Origin: Sycobia sp. Sy_11
Lineage: Eukaryota; Arthropoda; Insecta; Hymenoptera; Epichrysomallidae
Length of the DNA stretch: 64,000 nucleotides
Assembly (NCBI GenBank): GCA_018907035.1
Contig: JACCIC010000062.1
Location: 2,750,501 to 2,814,500, forward strand
Direction of reading: 5' to 3'
Shown: in pieces, positions 25,860 to 36,838 of the stretch
Layout: each line of letters starts with the position of its first letter
How positions within the stretch are numbered: the stretch's first letter is position 1
Translations under genes and position numbers: made by a program
Notes under the pieces: generated by a model
The model's database searches: none
Told to the model about the DNA's origin: nothing
The model's input: only the letters and a program-made list of their open reading frames with translations

Positions 25860-27058
25860 AGTGACGCACTTTGAAAAGCAAAGGACGAAGCGAAAGCGAG
25901 GAAGAGTGGAGGGGAGAGAGACGGCAGCGAGCAAGGAACGAAGGAGGCCTTAAGGGGAAAAGCTCGCTTTCGCGTCGACGGGTATATACGGCGGGTGGCA
26001 GGAAAAGGAGAATGCGCAGAGATGGGGAAAGAGGGGGGGGGGCAGAAAGAGGACTAGTAGCGCTTCGCGCTCTTCTTACAACCCTCTTCCGCGCCGACGC
26101 ATACACGGCCGCGTACGCACGTACCACCCCCACTTTTCTTCGAGCCGCGAGTATCTTACCCTCGGGGACGGACGAGCTTCCCCCTGACGGCGCCTACCCT
26201 CTTTTCCTTTCCTCCTCGCGGACTCGGCCGCCGCCGACACCGCCGTTGTAGAGCACCCCCACCTATTTCGTGGGGGTATCCTCGCGCGCGCTCGCGAGAA
26301 AAGCAGCCAGGCGGGCGTTTCGATGCCCAGGAGTGGGGTAAAGGAAAGGAGGGGCGGCGCGCAAAACTGCTGTCCGGCGGGCCGCCTTCAGTTTTTAGCG
26401 TCTCCCTCACGGTCACAGCAGCCACGGGGAGCCGCGCGCCGGACACCACCAGCAGCGGGCAGGAGCGGCAGCCCGACACCCGCGCAATTCGCTGACCACG
26501 AGAGAGAGCGTGGTTCGCGGCAGGAGAGCACGGACCTTCGCGGGCGACTTGCGGGGCCCCCCCCCCCTCCCCGGAAGTCGAAGGGGTGGGCGAACCTCTC
26601 GACCAAGGGGTTCTGAGATACGCCGCGGGTAGGGAGGGGGGAGAAGGCGCGCACTCCCCGAGACCTTCGTCTTCTCCTAAGAGCGAGTAAGGAGAAAGAG
26701 AGAGGGGGAAAGGAAAATCGAGCCCCTTCGACGGCGCTGGTACGCGTAAGACAGCGGCGGCAGTAGTATCGGTGGCGCGGCTACGTCGACGGCGAGGGAG
26801 CGAGGGAGAAAGAGGGTGAGGGAGAGAGAGAAAGAGAGAGAGAGGGCAAACGGCGGCGGCGTCGGACAGAAATTTCGCGACCGCGCATCACCTAAGACAA
26901 CGCCCCTACCCCGCGCGCGTTCTTTAAGGCAGCGCTCCGCGGCACGGGCGAAGGGGGTGGCTTTTAGTCAGACGCACGCGGTCTGAGACGCGCCGCGCCA
27001 CCACCGCGCCGCTCGCACGTACACACGCGCACACTTAGCTAGCTCCTCGCGACCACCC

Positions 27059-27098
<40 letters not shown>

Positions 27099-27700
27099 TT
27101 TCTCTCTCACTCTCTTTCTCCTGCGGAGAAAGACTTAGAACACTTCTCGCAATCCGCGGAGCCGAGTCAGTTCGCCTCCTTCGCCGCTAAGGACTTGAGC
27201 ACCTCGCGGAGAGAAGAGGGAAAAGACTCCTCTTTTCTCACCCTCCCTCTCAACGTCTCCGTCTTCGTCGTCGCCGTCGTCGTCGTTATCGTCGTCGTCG
27301 TCGTCGTCGTCGTCATCGTAGTCTTGGCCGTCTTCAACCGCGAACCGGTGGCAGTCGTGTCTTGGCGCTCGTACCCTCAAGCACGCATGCCGTATAAGCA
27401 ACGCGAACGTACCCGGTGCCGCTGTGTCATCATACCTGTTACAAACTGCCGAAGCTTCGGCACCCTCCGCGAACTTTAGTTGTTGCTGAATTTAAATTGA
27501 AAATCCACTTTGCGACGAAGATCGCCGCTCGACGACCGATACTTTGTAGCCGCTTAGGTGACACTTCGCCAGTAAGAATTTCACGGTTGAGGACTGCACT
27601 TGGAATTTTTTTTGGTTTTGAGGGAGGTTCGCTGGACTCGGAGCCGCGTGAACATCTCGAGTGAAGGTGCTTCGTCGCTGTCATCATGGGAAAACATTTC
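25860..27700 (+). promoter_or_regulatory. CpG-rich island, best candidate promoter region of the Gln-rich gene
   Basis: This is a strongly GC- and CpG-rich interval, in contrast to the AT-rich DNA on both sides. It includes C and G homopolymers (about 26030 and 26560), a (CT)n tract at 27062-27094 and a (GTC)n tract at 27262-27323. A perfect arthropod initiator match (TCAGTT) lies at 27167-27172, just after the (CT)n tract. It sits about 2 kb upstream of the acceptor at 29298 on the same strand. The open frames here are products of high GC content and show no protein family features. Confidence 0.4.
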
Positions 27701-28288
27701 AAGTGGCTTTACTTACCTTGGCACTGGCTGATACTTGGAATATTTTTCTAAAACCGACGTTAGGCAATCTCGGTCGATGTGAAGACTTTAGTGAAGTTCT
27801 GTGGGAATCTTGAGAATTTTTTTCTTTTAACCATGAAATTTGATATATTTTGCTCAACGGAATTTTATAGTGCTTTAGAGCAATTTCACAACATCCAACC
27901 ATTATCCGTGTGGTGTTTATGAAATTAACACTTAACCATAGTGGATAAATGAGTGACTGTGTTTTAAAAACTGTACTTTCTAAACTGGCTATACTCAAAG
28001 TGAAAAAAATTCCAAGTGTGAAGTTTTACAAATAAATTCAAGACAACCGATAGATTGACCAGTAGCAAAGACGCACTAAGTGAACAAGTGTATTAAATTT
28101 TATAATTTTTTAATTTTTTCCTCCAAGTGCGCGTGTTCACTGTCATTGCTTCCGGTTGATCTGGCGAGTTTGTCTGCTTGCTCAAAATATCTTTTCACCT
28201 TTCGTTATGAATCTCAGTGACAGTCTTAGTTATCAACACTACATAACTCACACATGCTCTATTATATATCGATGTAAAATCGAGCAAC
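27169..28288 (+). other. Possible non-coding first exon
   Basis: Downstream of the TCAGTT initiator the sequence shifts from CpG-rich to A/T-rich text with stops in all frames, like a long insect 5' UTR. A weak donor (ACG|GTAAAC) at 28289 could pair with the acceptor at 29298. This is an inference from position and composition, and the donor is not a strong match. Confidence 0.2.
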
Positions 28289-28503
28289 GGTAAACATTTG
28301 TATCACGCGTACTAGAACGAACCACAATTTTATTTATTTAAGTATCCCTTCAGTAATAGAAATTAGTTAATGTAATTTAAAAAATAAAGTATTAATAGTA
28401 AATAAAGTAATTATGGCTTGGTGGCCGAGTTAAAAAAGTTACTCACAGTTCTTTTTAAGACATTAATTTTAAGTTAATCATAAACTAGCTTTTGAAGATA
28501 TTT

Positions 28504-28612
28504 CACATGATATTTAATCGAAACTATTTGAGAAAAAAATTGATATTATATTATATCTTTCTATTTCTCTAATAAAAAAGAAGTAGTTATAAAAGTGATT
28601 AAATATCATGTG
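28504..28612. repeat. 16-bp perfect inverted repeat with structured loop
   Basis: CACATGATATTTAATC at 28504-28519 is exactly complementary to 28597-28612. The 77-nt interval contains further possible pairings (AACTATTT with AAGTAGTT, GAGAAA with TTTCTC). It lies in the presumed intron ahead of the Gln-rich exon. It could be a small foldback element or an RNA hairpin. Confidence 0.6.
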
Positions 28613-29281
28613 TCATTATTTCAACATTATTCAGATCTATTTCAATATTATTATACGAAGCATGACATCCAGTGACTTTTTATAATTTTTAAGGATGGAT
28701 TATCGAAATGCATCTCATTTCTTTTCACGAACAGCAAAATTTTTTCATTTTTTTTCAACTCTACAAATCCAGACAATGATATTTGCGAATTTTTTCTCTA
28801 GATAACGTTCTCAAACGGTCAGAGATAAACACATGCATTATAAATTCTGATCTTGGAAATTACCGCGACAAAACTAAATATCATGGAAGGCCAAATTCGA
28901 TTTAATTTTTTGTATGTTTTTTTTTATCTCATGTTTTTAATACTTACAAATTATCGAAGAAATTATTAATATTTTTCGTATTAATGGTAGTAATTGTAAT
29001 TGATTAAATCAGAAATTTAATTTAATAAATTATATTAAAATAAAAAAATTGAACATCTGATAATTACATTTTTAATTCCTGAACTACCTCTGAAATAAAA
29101 TTATAAAGTACTCTAAATATGTTCGTGCATCAAATTTTACCTGACGTTAGAGAATATTATTTTAATTTAATTTCTCTTTTATATTTTTATCATTTTGATC
29201 TATTCACAGTTTACTAATTTCTATATAAATATTAGTGTTTAAAAATATATGTGACCAGGTTAACTCATTGTAATAAATGTT

Positions 29282-29298
29282 TTTTGTGTATTTACAGC
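29282..29298 (+). other. Splice acceptor upstream of the Gln-rich exon
   Basis: A T-rich run ending tatttacag precedes a change from AT-rich intronic DNA to purine-rich leader sequence. It is a good match to an insect 3' splice site. Confidence 0.5.
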
Positions 29299-30255
29299 TT
29301 CGAGCGGGATACGCTTTTCAGCGAGTTATTCCCGTACAGGAGAGGAAGACTGGACGAAGCGGAAAAAGCAAAATAAAACAAGATAGGAAAAGACGAGCAC
29401 ACGTGCGGAATAGATAAAAAGAATACCTTTTAGAAGCGGGGTAGCAATACGAATAAATCAGATATAATGAAATATCAATGAGAATAGAGAAACAATCAAC
29501 ATTAAGGAATTAGAAACATCGAGGAAAGGAACAGCAGTGATATTTCGAGTCAGTAAGAAGTAAGAAAGATTGGAGAAGAAAAAAAAGAAGAACAGTGAAA
29601 AGGAATCGAGTAAAGATAATCGAGACCCCGTGCCGCATACATATATATTTCAGTGTGTTCATCAAACGAGTGTACCTAAGTGCAATATTAATTAAACGAT
29701 AGTAAAAAAGCTACTACCATCGACTATCGGTACGACACGGTAATCGATAATTGATTAAAAGTTAAAATAATACCTCTACAAGATTAATACTAGAGTCGCA
29801 TTTTTCTCGAGAGGGAGCTATCAACGGCCTTTGACGACGTATATCAAGGAAGGAGTGAGACAGAAGAATTCAGAAGAATTCAAGGAAGAGATGCGCTTGT
29901 TTTGCTAAACAATACTTACCATAAAGACTTTAGCTACATTCGCACAACGAGTGGTGAAAGTCATACAATAAACACGGCATACACACACATAACAGTTTAC
30001 ATATAATAGGGCTTAAAAACTCAGGGCAATGTGAAACAAGCAGTGATTTCATCCAGACTACGAAAATAATTATATCGAATTCTTCAATAATCACCAAATA
30101 TAAGAAACGGAAAAGCACTCCTTCAAAATTCGACCAAATATTACGTCAGAGTTCGTAAACCTCCAACTCTTTTACACCGTCCGGGCTGGGCAATCCTGAA
30201 TTTAACCTGAACTTAAGTGTACGTATAGTTTAAGTAGATAGGAAAAAGAAGATAA

Positions 30256-30285
30256 GGTTGTCCTCCGTCGAGTGCGAGGACAACC
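30256..30285 (+). other. Perfect 10-bp stem-loop in the presumed 5' UTR
   Basis: GGTTGTCCTC and GAGGACAACC flank a 10-nt loop. The stem is GC-containing and perfect, and lies in transcribed leader sequence upstream of the coding frame. It could affect scanning or bind a protein; this is inferred only. Confidence 0.6.
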
Positions 30286-30301
30286 AATTGAACGCGAGCG
30301 T

Positions 30302-30508
30302 ATGATAACACTTACACAATTTAAACACACAATTGACAAACTTCATGAGACAGAATACAACGACATAGACAATTTGTATATAATCAGGACAGACGAAAAA
30401 GTTGACGAATACAAGTTAATAAGACACTATCATTGGAAACCATCATTAATTCAAATTTCAAATCGATATCAATTGAAAGAGCCCGACCAATTGGTAAAAT
30501 TTAAATAA
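30302..30508 (+). CDS. Upstream open reading frame, 68 codons
   Basis: The ATG at 30302 opens a 68-residue frame with mixed composition (starts MITLTQFKHTIDKLHE, ends LVKFK). It ends 700 bases before the main ATG and is AT-rich like the surrounding leader. No family was recognised. It may be a regulatory uORF or chance. Confidence 0.2.
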   Translation: MITLTQFKHTIDKLHETEYNDIDNLYIIRTDEKVDEYKLIRHYHWKPSLIQISNRYQLKEPDQLVKFK

Positions 30509-30671
30509 AGCTTTGATGAGCCAGATAATTTTCCACAGTCCAACAAACGATATAGTGGCGCAGGTTACAAACTGACGCCATCGGAAAAGACGTCGTAGGT
30601 CGAAGCCGTGTTCTACAGTCTTCGGTCGACCACGACGCTAATACTAACAGCGAGTGAGGCTGAGCCCTCGC

Positions 30672-30679
30672 TATATAAG
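30672..30679 (+). promoter_or_regulatory. TATA-box-like sequence inside the leader
   Basis: TATATAAG sits in a GC-rich context immediately before the open protein-like frame. A start about 30 bases downstream (about 30702) would give a transcript whose first ATG is 31208 in the correct frame. There is no clear initiator match. Confidence 0.25.
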
Positions 30680-30682
30680 TGA

Positions 30683-31207
30683 CGGCGGCGATCGCGGAGG
30701 TGCGTCCGTCGTCGAGCTGCTTACCGAAGGGAGTGCCAAAAAGCGAGCAAGCTGCGCCGGAAGGGGGTAGCCCGGGCTTCTCGCGAAGGCCTCAAGATTT
30801 CGGACGCGACGGCGGCCCTGGATCTACGCGCCCAGTCACAAGCCCAATCGGAATTTGGCCTGGAACCACAACCACAGCACCACCATCAGTCCCAGAATCC
30901 TGATCAGATACAAACTCCTCATCCGCCCTATCATCAGCATCAGCATCTTCAGCACCATCCTCAACACCATCCAGGAAATCACCATCACTCTGGCGATTCG
31001 GGGGGTGGGATAGAAGGAGGAGGGGGCGGTGCAGAAAGTGGTGGTGCTGGTGGTGGAGGTGGAGGAGGAAACGGAGCGAGTATCGCGGCGAGGCCCGCGA
31101 AGATACAAAACAACGAAGAAGACGAGGACATCACCGAGCGTGAAGAAGACGAAGAAGACGAAGATCCAAGCTCACTCGAAGCTGATCTTGCACCAGAGCC
31201 AGAGCCC
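30683..31207 (+). other. Upstream in-frame open stretch without ATG, protein-like
   Basis: Read in the frame of the downstream ATG at 31208, this stretch has no stop after the TGA at 30680. It encodes a segment GLKISDATAALDL, a Gln/His-rich tract (many CAT, CAC and CAG codons, about 30872-30990), a Gly-rich tract (about 31000-31070) and an acidic Glu/Asp tract (about 31108-31185), ending EPEP just before the ATG. It contains no ATG in any frame. The ordered His/Gln, Gly and acidic tracts look like real protein. Either an upstream coding exon is spliced in near 30728-30788, or initiation is non-AUG, or the stretch is an unusual leader. Confidence 0.55.
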
Positions 31208-31507
31208 ATGGAAGTCCAAACGTCCGCGGTTTCCGCCGCAGCGGCAAACCTTCACGCGCTGCGTCAGCATGTTTTTAAGATGTCTGATTACTGGCAACAA
31301 CCGCAACGAGGTCCACCTCAACACTCACCTGGAATGCAACATAGCCCATTGCAAAACTCCCAACAGCAAAACCAACATAATCAATCACAAAATGCCATGC
31401 ATAGTCCACTTGGTCAACATCAGCAGCAACCACAGGGAAACGGTGTTCAAGCACAGCACAACACCAATGGAGGACTCGGACAAAATTCTGCTTCTGCAAT
31501 ACAACAA

Positions 31508-31539
<32 letters not shown>

Positions 31540-32308
31540 ACAGCAACAGCAGCAACAACAACAACAGCAACAGCAGCAACATGCAATGTCTATGGCACAA
31601 AGTTCTCAGGGAACACAGCATCAGCCTTCCCCAGCGCCTACAACGCCTTCACCCCAGACTGAACACCAAAATGTTCTTACCTCAAGTATGGCACAGAGCC
31701 TGCATAATCTTGCCCAGGCTCAAGCCCAAGCACAAGCGCAGGCACAATCGATGTCTCAAGCGTCAAGTCCATCACTCGCTGTGCAGGCTGTTCAGGCAGC
31801 TCAAGCGTTAAATCAAAATCTTGGTCAAGCTCTTACACAGGCTTTAACACAAAATATGCAGCAGAATCTTGGTCAAACATTGCAGCATAATTTAGCTCAA
31901 AGTTTAACGCCGAGCCTTTCGCCACAGCAACAGCAGCAACTGCTGAACCAGCCGCAAAATTTAAGCCAAACTAGTCAAACTTTACAACAAAATCTGCAAA
32001 GTCAAGCACAAAATCTTACGCAAACGTTGCAGCAACAAGCACAGAACCTCAGCCAGACCCTCACGCAGCAAAGCATGCAACAGCAGGCTCAAAATCTGAC
32101 GCAAAATTTGGCGCAGCAGGCGTCGCAAAACCTCCAACAACAAGCATTAAGCATGGCGAATTCTATTAGTCAGAATGGAGGTATTACAGGCATGAATGTT
32201 CCAGGGAATCAACAACAAAACTCCCAGAACTCCATGCTTAGTCCTACAACCGGAAGCCAAGATTCACATGATGCCACATTAACAGAAAAACTGGTTAATG
32301 AGCTTCAG
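31208..32308 (+). CDS. Gln-rich protein, large coding exon (probable N-terminal part of a C2H2 zinc-finger regulator; tentatively datilografo/CG2052-like)
   Basis: This is a 367-codon open stretch from the first in-frame ATG to a consensus donor (CAG|GTGAGT, phase 0). Intron read-through would add only VSFY and a stop. Residues 1-30 include an Ala-rich helix-like stretch and the segment MSDYWQQPQ. Residues about 30-98 are rich in Gln, His, Asn and Pro. Residues 99-124 are 26 consecutive Gln encoded by mixed CAA/CAG. Residues about 165-320 are imperfect repeats built on QNL(T/S)QxLxQ, and the end reads TEKLVNELQ. Such composition is typical of transcriptional activators or co-regulators acting in the nucleus, but no DNA-binding domain is encoded here. 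The frame also stays open upstream to 30683, so the true N-terminus may be earlier. The coding call is strong. The family name rests on the next exon and on memory. Confidence 0.85.
31502..31579 (+). repeat. CAA/CAG tract encoding 26 glutamines
   Basis: Mixed CAA and CAG codons encode an uninterrupted polyglutamine run inside the coding exon. Codon mixing tends to stabilise such tracts. Length polymorphism is likely. Confidence 0.95.
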
Positions 32309-33673
32309 GTGAGTTTCTACTAGTCAAATATTTCTTTCAAGAACAATAGAATCTTATTAGATCTGAATTTTGGCCCAAATAAAGAATAAAAATAAGATGA
32401 AAGTTTTATAATGTTTGTTGCGAAAGAAAAAGATACATTTGTATATTTTGAAATATTTTTTATTGTTGAAGATAACATCCTTATCGGATGTTTATATAAC
32501 AAATTATTCCACCGAGCTGTATGAAACTCTATAAATATTGTACCTAGAATGATAACATGCTATACTAATTCGACAATAAAGAAAATTTATTAATTTATGA
32601 TTCTGTTACGAGCCGTCTTATAAACAAAAAAATTAAATTAATGAAATTTCATATACTTTTGGAACGCAATGACAATGTATTTCTGACCTAAATCTCATTA
32701 TAGAATTAGTATTAAATAATAATCAATAAAATATGGAAAGTAAATATATCTCGCCGAAAAATAAAAATTTCGCGTTTGAACCATTAAAATTAAATGCGAA
32801 TTATAACCGTGCTTTTAACATCCCGTCCTCATCCTCGAATAATTACGTGTGTACATTTTTAAACACACGCGCAAGCCTGTACATATCTGTATTGCAGACC
32901 GTGCAGCGGGGCAATACAGATGCGCAGTGCGCTTCTCTGAGAGAAAAACAGAGAGAGATGGAAAATAGATCCGAGCGTAACATGCACGCTACCTTATGCG
33001 AACGGGTTTGCATATACACACATATGTGTGGTGCATCGTAGAAAACTCGTGCGCGCACACGCGGGTTCGCCCGTAAATGCAGATACGTATTCTCCGCAGC
33101 TCCATACATCGCGAGGTTCTTGACCCGCGCAATACAGATAATGAGCTCCGTACGGTACACGCATAGGCGCGCGCACACTTTTACATCCGGGTTAGCATGC
33201 ATCTGTACGTATATATGTAGACACACGTACAAACACACGAGCGCGCGTTCATATATATATATGACCTCGAGCACATCATCGCGAGAAAGCTGTGATTGCC
33301 GACGGGAGATGCTTTACCGAGAAAATATGTATATCGAAGCTAGCGCCGAGACTATAAATGTAGAAATAAGCGCGTTATTCGATTTCAGTGACTATGTGTA
33401 TATAGATATAAATTTAGAAATGCATGTACACGGGCGCGCACAAACACACGTAGGAGGCCAGTACGACCACGGGATTCGATATTATACGATTAAATAAATG
33501 ATTCTAACACGATATTATGCGGTAATGACCGTACGAAAATTGGGGGGATAATCTCTTCTGGATATTGCAAACGGTTATTTATCGTAGATTAAAGAATAAA
33601 TTAATCGAATATTTCATAAATAAACTTAATAAGCAGTTTTGCCTTCTTTGTACAAATAATACACTTGAGCTTT

Positions 33674-33701
33674 ATTATTGATAAGAATTATTATCAATAA
33701 T
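33674..33701. repeat. 11-bp perfect AT hairpin
   Basis: ATTATTGATAA and TTATCAATAAT flank a 6-nt loop inside the intron between the two coding exons. Confidence 0.55.
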
Positions 33702-34132
33702 GAATAGGAAATCGAAATTACAATTATTCTACCACACAGATAAATGATATTTCTTATTATAATGAAAGTTAAATAATAATTGATGAAGCATATGAATTGA
33801 TTGTTCTATTAATATATAAACGTGCTTATACAAAACGGTATAGATTTTCGCTCACTGTTTTACTGGTATAATAATAATAGATGAGAATTGTATTAAAATT
33901 CAAAATTGTACTTAATAGTATTAAAAATAAAATAAATTAATTAAAGGAGCGGATCACAATTTGATCAAAAGTTGTTATTTAAGTTCTGACAATAAATAAG
34001 ATCAGTCTAATTTCTTAAATATGAAAGCTTCAATTGTATGAAGCTTTTGAAAATGACCGTAATATATGAAAATCGCGTTGTTCTCGCTACCCTTATAGCT
34101 CGTCAACTCCCGTTTTCTCTTGCTCTCACACA

Positions 34133-34135
<3 letters not shown>

Positions 34136-34198
<63 letters not shown>

Positions 34199-34275
34199 CA
34201 TTCTGTTCCGAATTCCTCGATAAATCAAAATAGACTGATAAACGAGGATTTGGATGGAGAATGACTGAGAGACGA

Positions 34276-34350
<75 letters not shown>
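34136..34350. repeat. (CT)n and (GA)n arrays in inverted orientation
   Basis: (CT)n at 34136-34194 and (GA)n at about 34279-34350 are separated by about 85 bases. The two arrays are complementary over roughly 60 bp and end about 220 bases before the acceptor of the second coding exon. Confidence 0.9.
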
Positions 34351-34355
<5 letters not shown>

Positions 34356-34572
34356 GGGAGGTAGTCACAAAATCCATCCACGCGCGAGCGTTTAGTATAG
34401 ATAGAGGGCTTGAATCTCGCGTGCAAAGTTCCAAACATAATTGACGGTCAAGATCAAAGACAAAGATCCCGACTAATGCGAGACTCCTGTATCTGTCTGT
34501 CCCTCGCTTACGCTGATCACCGTGTCCTCGTGACTCGTGGTCATCGTCGTCGTCCTCGTTCCATGTGCGCAG

Positions 34573-34746
34573 TCCCGAGCGGTCAGCCTCATAGGGAACG
34601 CCGTTAGTGCCGCCGGTGGTGGGGCTGCTGGAGCGGGCGTTGCAGCTGGCCCCGGAGGAGCACCCGGAGGAGGAGGAGGAGCTGGTGGCAGCGGCAGCGG
34701 ACTGGGTAACATCAGCCTCGAGGAATGCTGGTCCACTCTGCAGCGA
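34573..34746 (+). CDS. Second coding exon: Gly/Ala linker followed by LEECWSTLQR
   Basis: The exon is bounded by an acceptor (gttccatgtgcgcag) and a donor (CGA|GTGAGT). Starting at 34573 is the only nearby acceptor choice that keeps the reading frame from the phase-0 donor at 32308. It encodes 58 residues: SRAVSLIGNAVSA, a Gly/Ala/Pro linker, then GLGNISLEECWSTLQR. Read-through past the donor gives V-S-stop, as expected for an intron. I recall the ECWSTLQR motif from insect zinc-finger proteins of the datilografo type, where it is followed by an LF-x-HKSAM segment and C2H2 fingers. No such continuation was found downstream in this window, so the next exon is probably beyond 64000. Confidence 0.75.
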
Positions 34747-35586
34747 GTGAGTTGAACACTCAACCCTTATCGAGCATCGACGTTCTCTTCCTTCACCTGC
34801 ATCCGAGCACATTATACCATATACACACTTCAGACTTTGTGCTCCCGCCTGTGGCCTGTCTATGCAGCCCTGCATCTCTGCGATTCCTTCCTAATTTTCA
34901 CCGACCGTTGATCGCGGCTTACTGAAATATTTATGCATTTTTTTGTTCGTCGTGACTTTTTTTGTTACTACTGCGCAACTGTCAATATTTAAGAAGTACA
35001 GATAGATACATAATTCAAAGGAATTTATCAATTTGATCAAAATAAAAGCTGAATTTATTTTTTTAATATATTACATTAAAAATTGGATTCGCTATTTTTC
35101 TTCTTAAGGTATTCTTATGTAAACAACTTTTTTACATTAACTAAAAATGTAAATAATCTTTTTAATTCGACATAAAATATATATTTTACATTTAATTTTC
35201 ATTCCTATTGTCTACTTTATCAAAATACAAAATATGAATAATTGAAATTTTATCTTATTTATTATTACGCAATTTACATAAATCAATAATTATTTTCGTA
35301 AATTGTAATACTTTTTGCTGATAGATCTTTTTTATTTTTGTTATCATCCTTTCCCGCCAGCTTAAGCTAGTCCTTCATATATATTTGAATGTATTTTGTT
35401 TGCATTAATCCGATTATTTTTTGCATATGACGAGAACTATGTCACTTCTACTCAAAAGCTCCTCTACAGCGTATTAACGAGCCATTTATCGGCTTATTAT
35501 CTGCATGACGTTCTGTGTATATGTTATTCTTGTTGTTCCGTAGCCACTTTGTGTTTTATAAACATGTTGCATTTTTATCAATATAC

Positions 35587-35587
<1 letters not shown>

Positions 35588-35636
<49 letters not shown>
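35588..35636. repeat. (TA)n microsatellite
   Basis: About 24 uninterrupted units in AT-rich DNA. Confidence 0.95.
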
Positions 35637-35640
<4 letters not shown>

Positions 35641-36289
35641 GATTATAAATTTATAAAAATAATTGACTTATGCGACCAGTTACAAATAGTAACCTCAACA
35701 AGCCTGGATTAACTCGCGGCGGCCGCGTGAGGCAATAAACAGTGATCGTCTTTTAACACGCCTTCTTCCAGTCTTCCTGGTGAAATAGTTATATTATGTA
35801 TAGTATAGAGACCATACAGCATCTGCTTGTGCTCTTCTATCGTAATTAATTAAGAGCAAAAGACAGGGGTAGAGGTGTGCCATCACCCGGAAAACATCCG
35901 GTCGGAGCATCCTCTGACGCAATGAATTTTACAGTCGGCAGATTTTTGTGCGCCAATAAAGTAACAGCATGATCACGAGAGTTTTACTCGACTCTTTTAA
36001 TAATGTATATAGCAGCTTCGTCCACGATCTAGTTTTAACTCCAACATAACAATACTATAATCATATGGGGCGCAGACCAATATATATGTTTTAGCTTTAT
36101 AATTTACTTTATCGTATTTTATTTGTATAATTTTATAAGATTTGATTCCAAGTTCAAATAGATCTTATGCAGTTATTATTTACATACAGCTTGAGCCCAA
36201 TTACATGATACATAATACAAATCCATACTTTACACGAAGTAACAATTGCCATATCATAAAGTTAAAAAAAAAATCTGATACCACCGCTT

Positions 36290-36784
36290 CCCCTTTGTGA
36301 GCGATATCCGTTTTCTTAATCGACCTCCCCTTCGGGAAAACACTTAACCGCCATTGCCGCGACTCTAAACGCGAGAATAAGCGAGCGCAATTGCCAGGTC
36401 ATTAAAAAAGAAGTTTATCAATTTGGTAGGAAAAAGTTTCCCTGCTACCACCATCTGAGCGCGGAAGGGAGAAAGGGTACGAGGTAAAAGAAAGCAAAGC
36501 TAACGAACATTGAATTTCATTTTATGAGTCTCAAGCGCGCTCTTGCACACCTTCGCGGGCTCCTCTCGCTGGCTCGGAAAAGTGCGCCAGAAGAAAAAGA
36601 GAAGCGAGAGCGCGCGACGAGGTAAAGGAAATAAAAGTAAAAACGCGGGAAAAGGAAGAAACGCCGCGACTCGTCGGGCTGGAAAGGCGCGTTCAACCTC
36701 GTGGATGGAGAAGGGGAGATGGGGAGTAGAAAACTTTTAAATTCTCTTTCGACGAAGCAACAATTTGTTTCGTTAAGTAGCTCG

Positions 36785-36838
<54 letters not shown>

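Larger units (their letters stand above)
29299..31207 (+). other. Leader part of the large exon of the Gln-rich gene (5' UTR and/or unresolved N-terminal coding)
   Basis: The exon is inferred to start just after the acceptor at 29296-29298, where a T-rich stretch ends in tatttacag. The first 1.38 kb is A- and purine-rich with stops in all frames and reads like an insect 5' UTR. It contains several out-of-frame ATGs, a 68-codon upstream frame (30302-30508), a 10-bp perfect hairpin (30256-30285) and a TATATAAG sequence at 30672. From 30683 the frame that later encodes the Gln-rich protein is open. One possibility is a single exon. Another is a hidden intron ending near 30728-30788. A third is a second transcription start just after 30679. 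The sequence alone does not decide between them. Confidence 0.45.
32309..34572 (+). other. Intron between the two coding exons
   Basis: This 2.26-kb interval has GTGAGT at its 5' end and a CAG acceptor at its 3' end. Both flanking exons are phase 0. It is mostly AT-rich. It also holds a GC-richer, CpG-containing patch at about 32830-33480 with ACAC/TATA alternation, an 11-bp AT hairpin (33674-33701) and a large (CT)n/(GA)n inverted pair around 34136-34350 just before the acceptor. No coding frame is credible inside it. Confidence 0.7.

Noticed and set aside
26156..26654. Overlapping Pro/Arg-rich frames of about 90-110 codons in the CpG island
   Set aside because: Open on both strands because of high GC content; no domain, and a better fit to promoter or leader sequence.
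28421..28436. GGTGGCCGAGTTAA resembling the A-box of tRNA-Ser or tRNA-Leu
   Set aside because: No B-box and no acceptor or anticodon stems follow.
31275..31621. Minus-strand frames of Val/Ala or Leu runs
   Set aside because: Shadows of the CAA/CAG-rich coding exon on the + strand.
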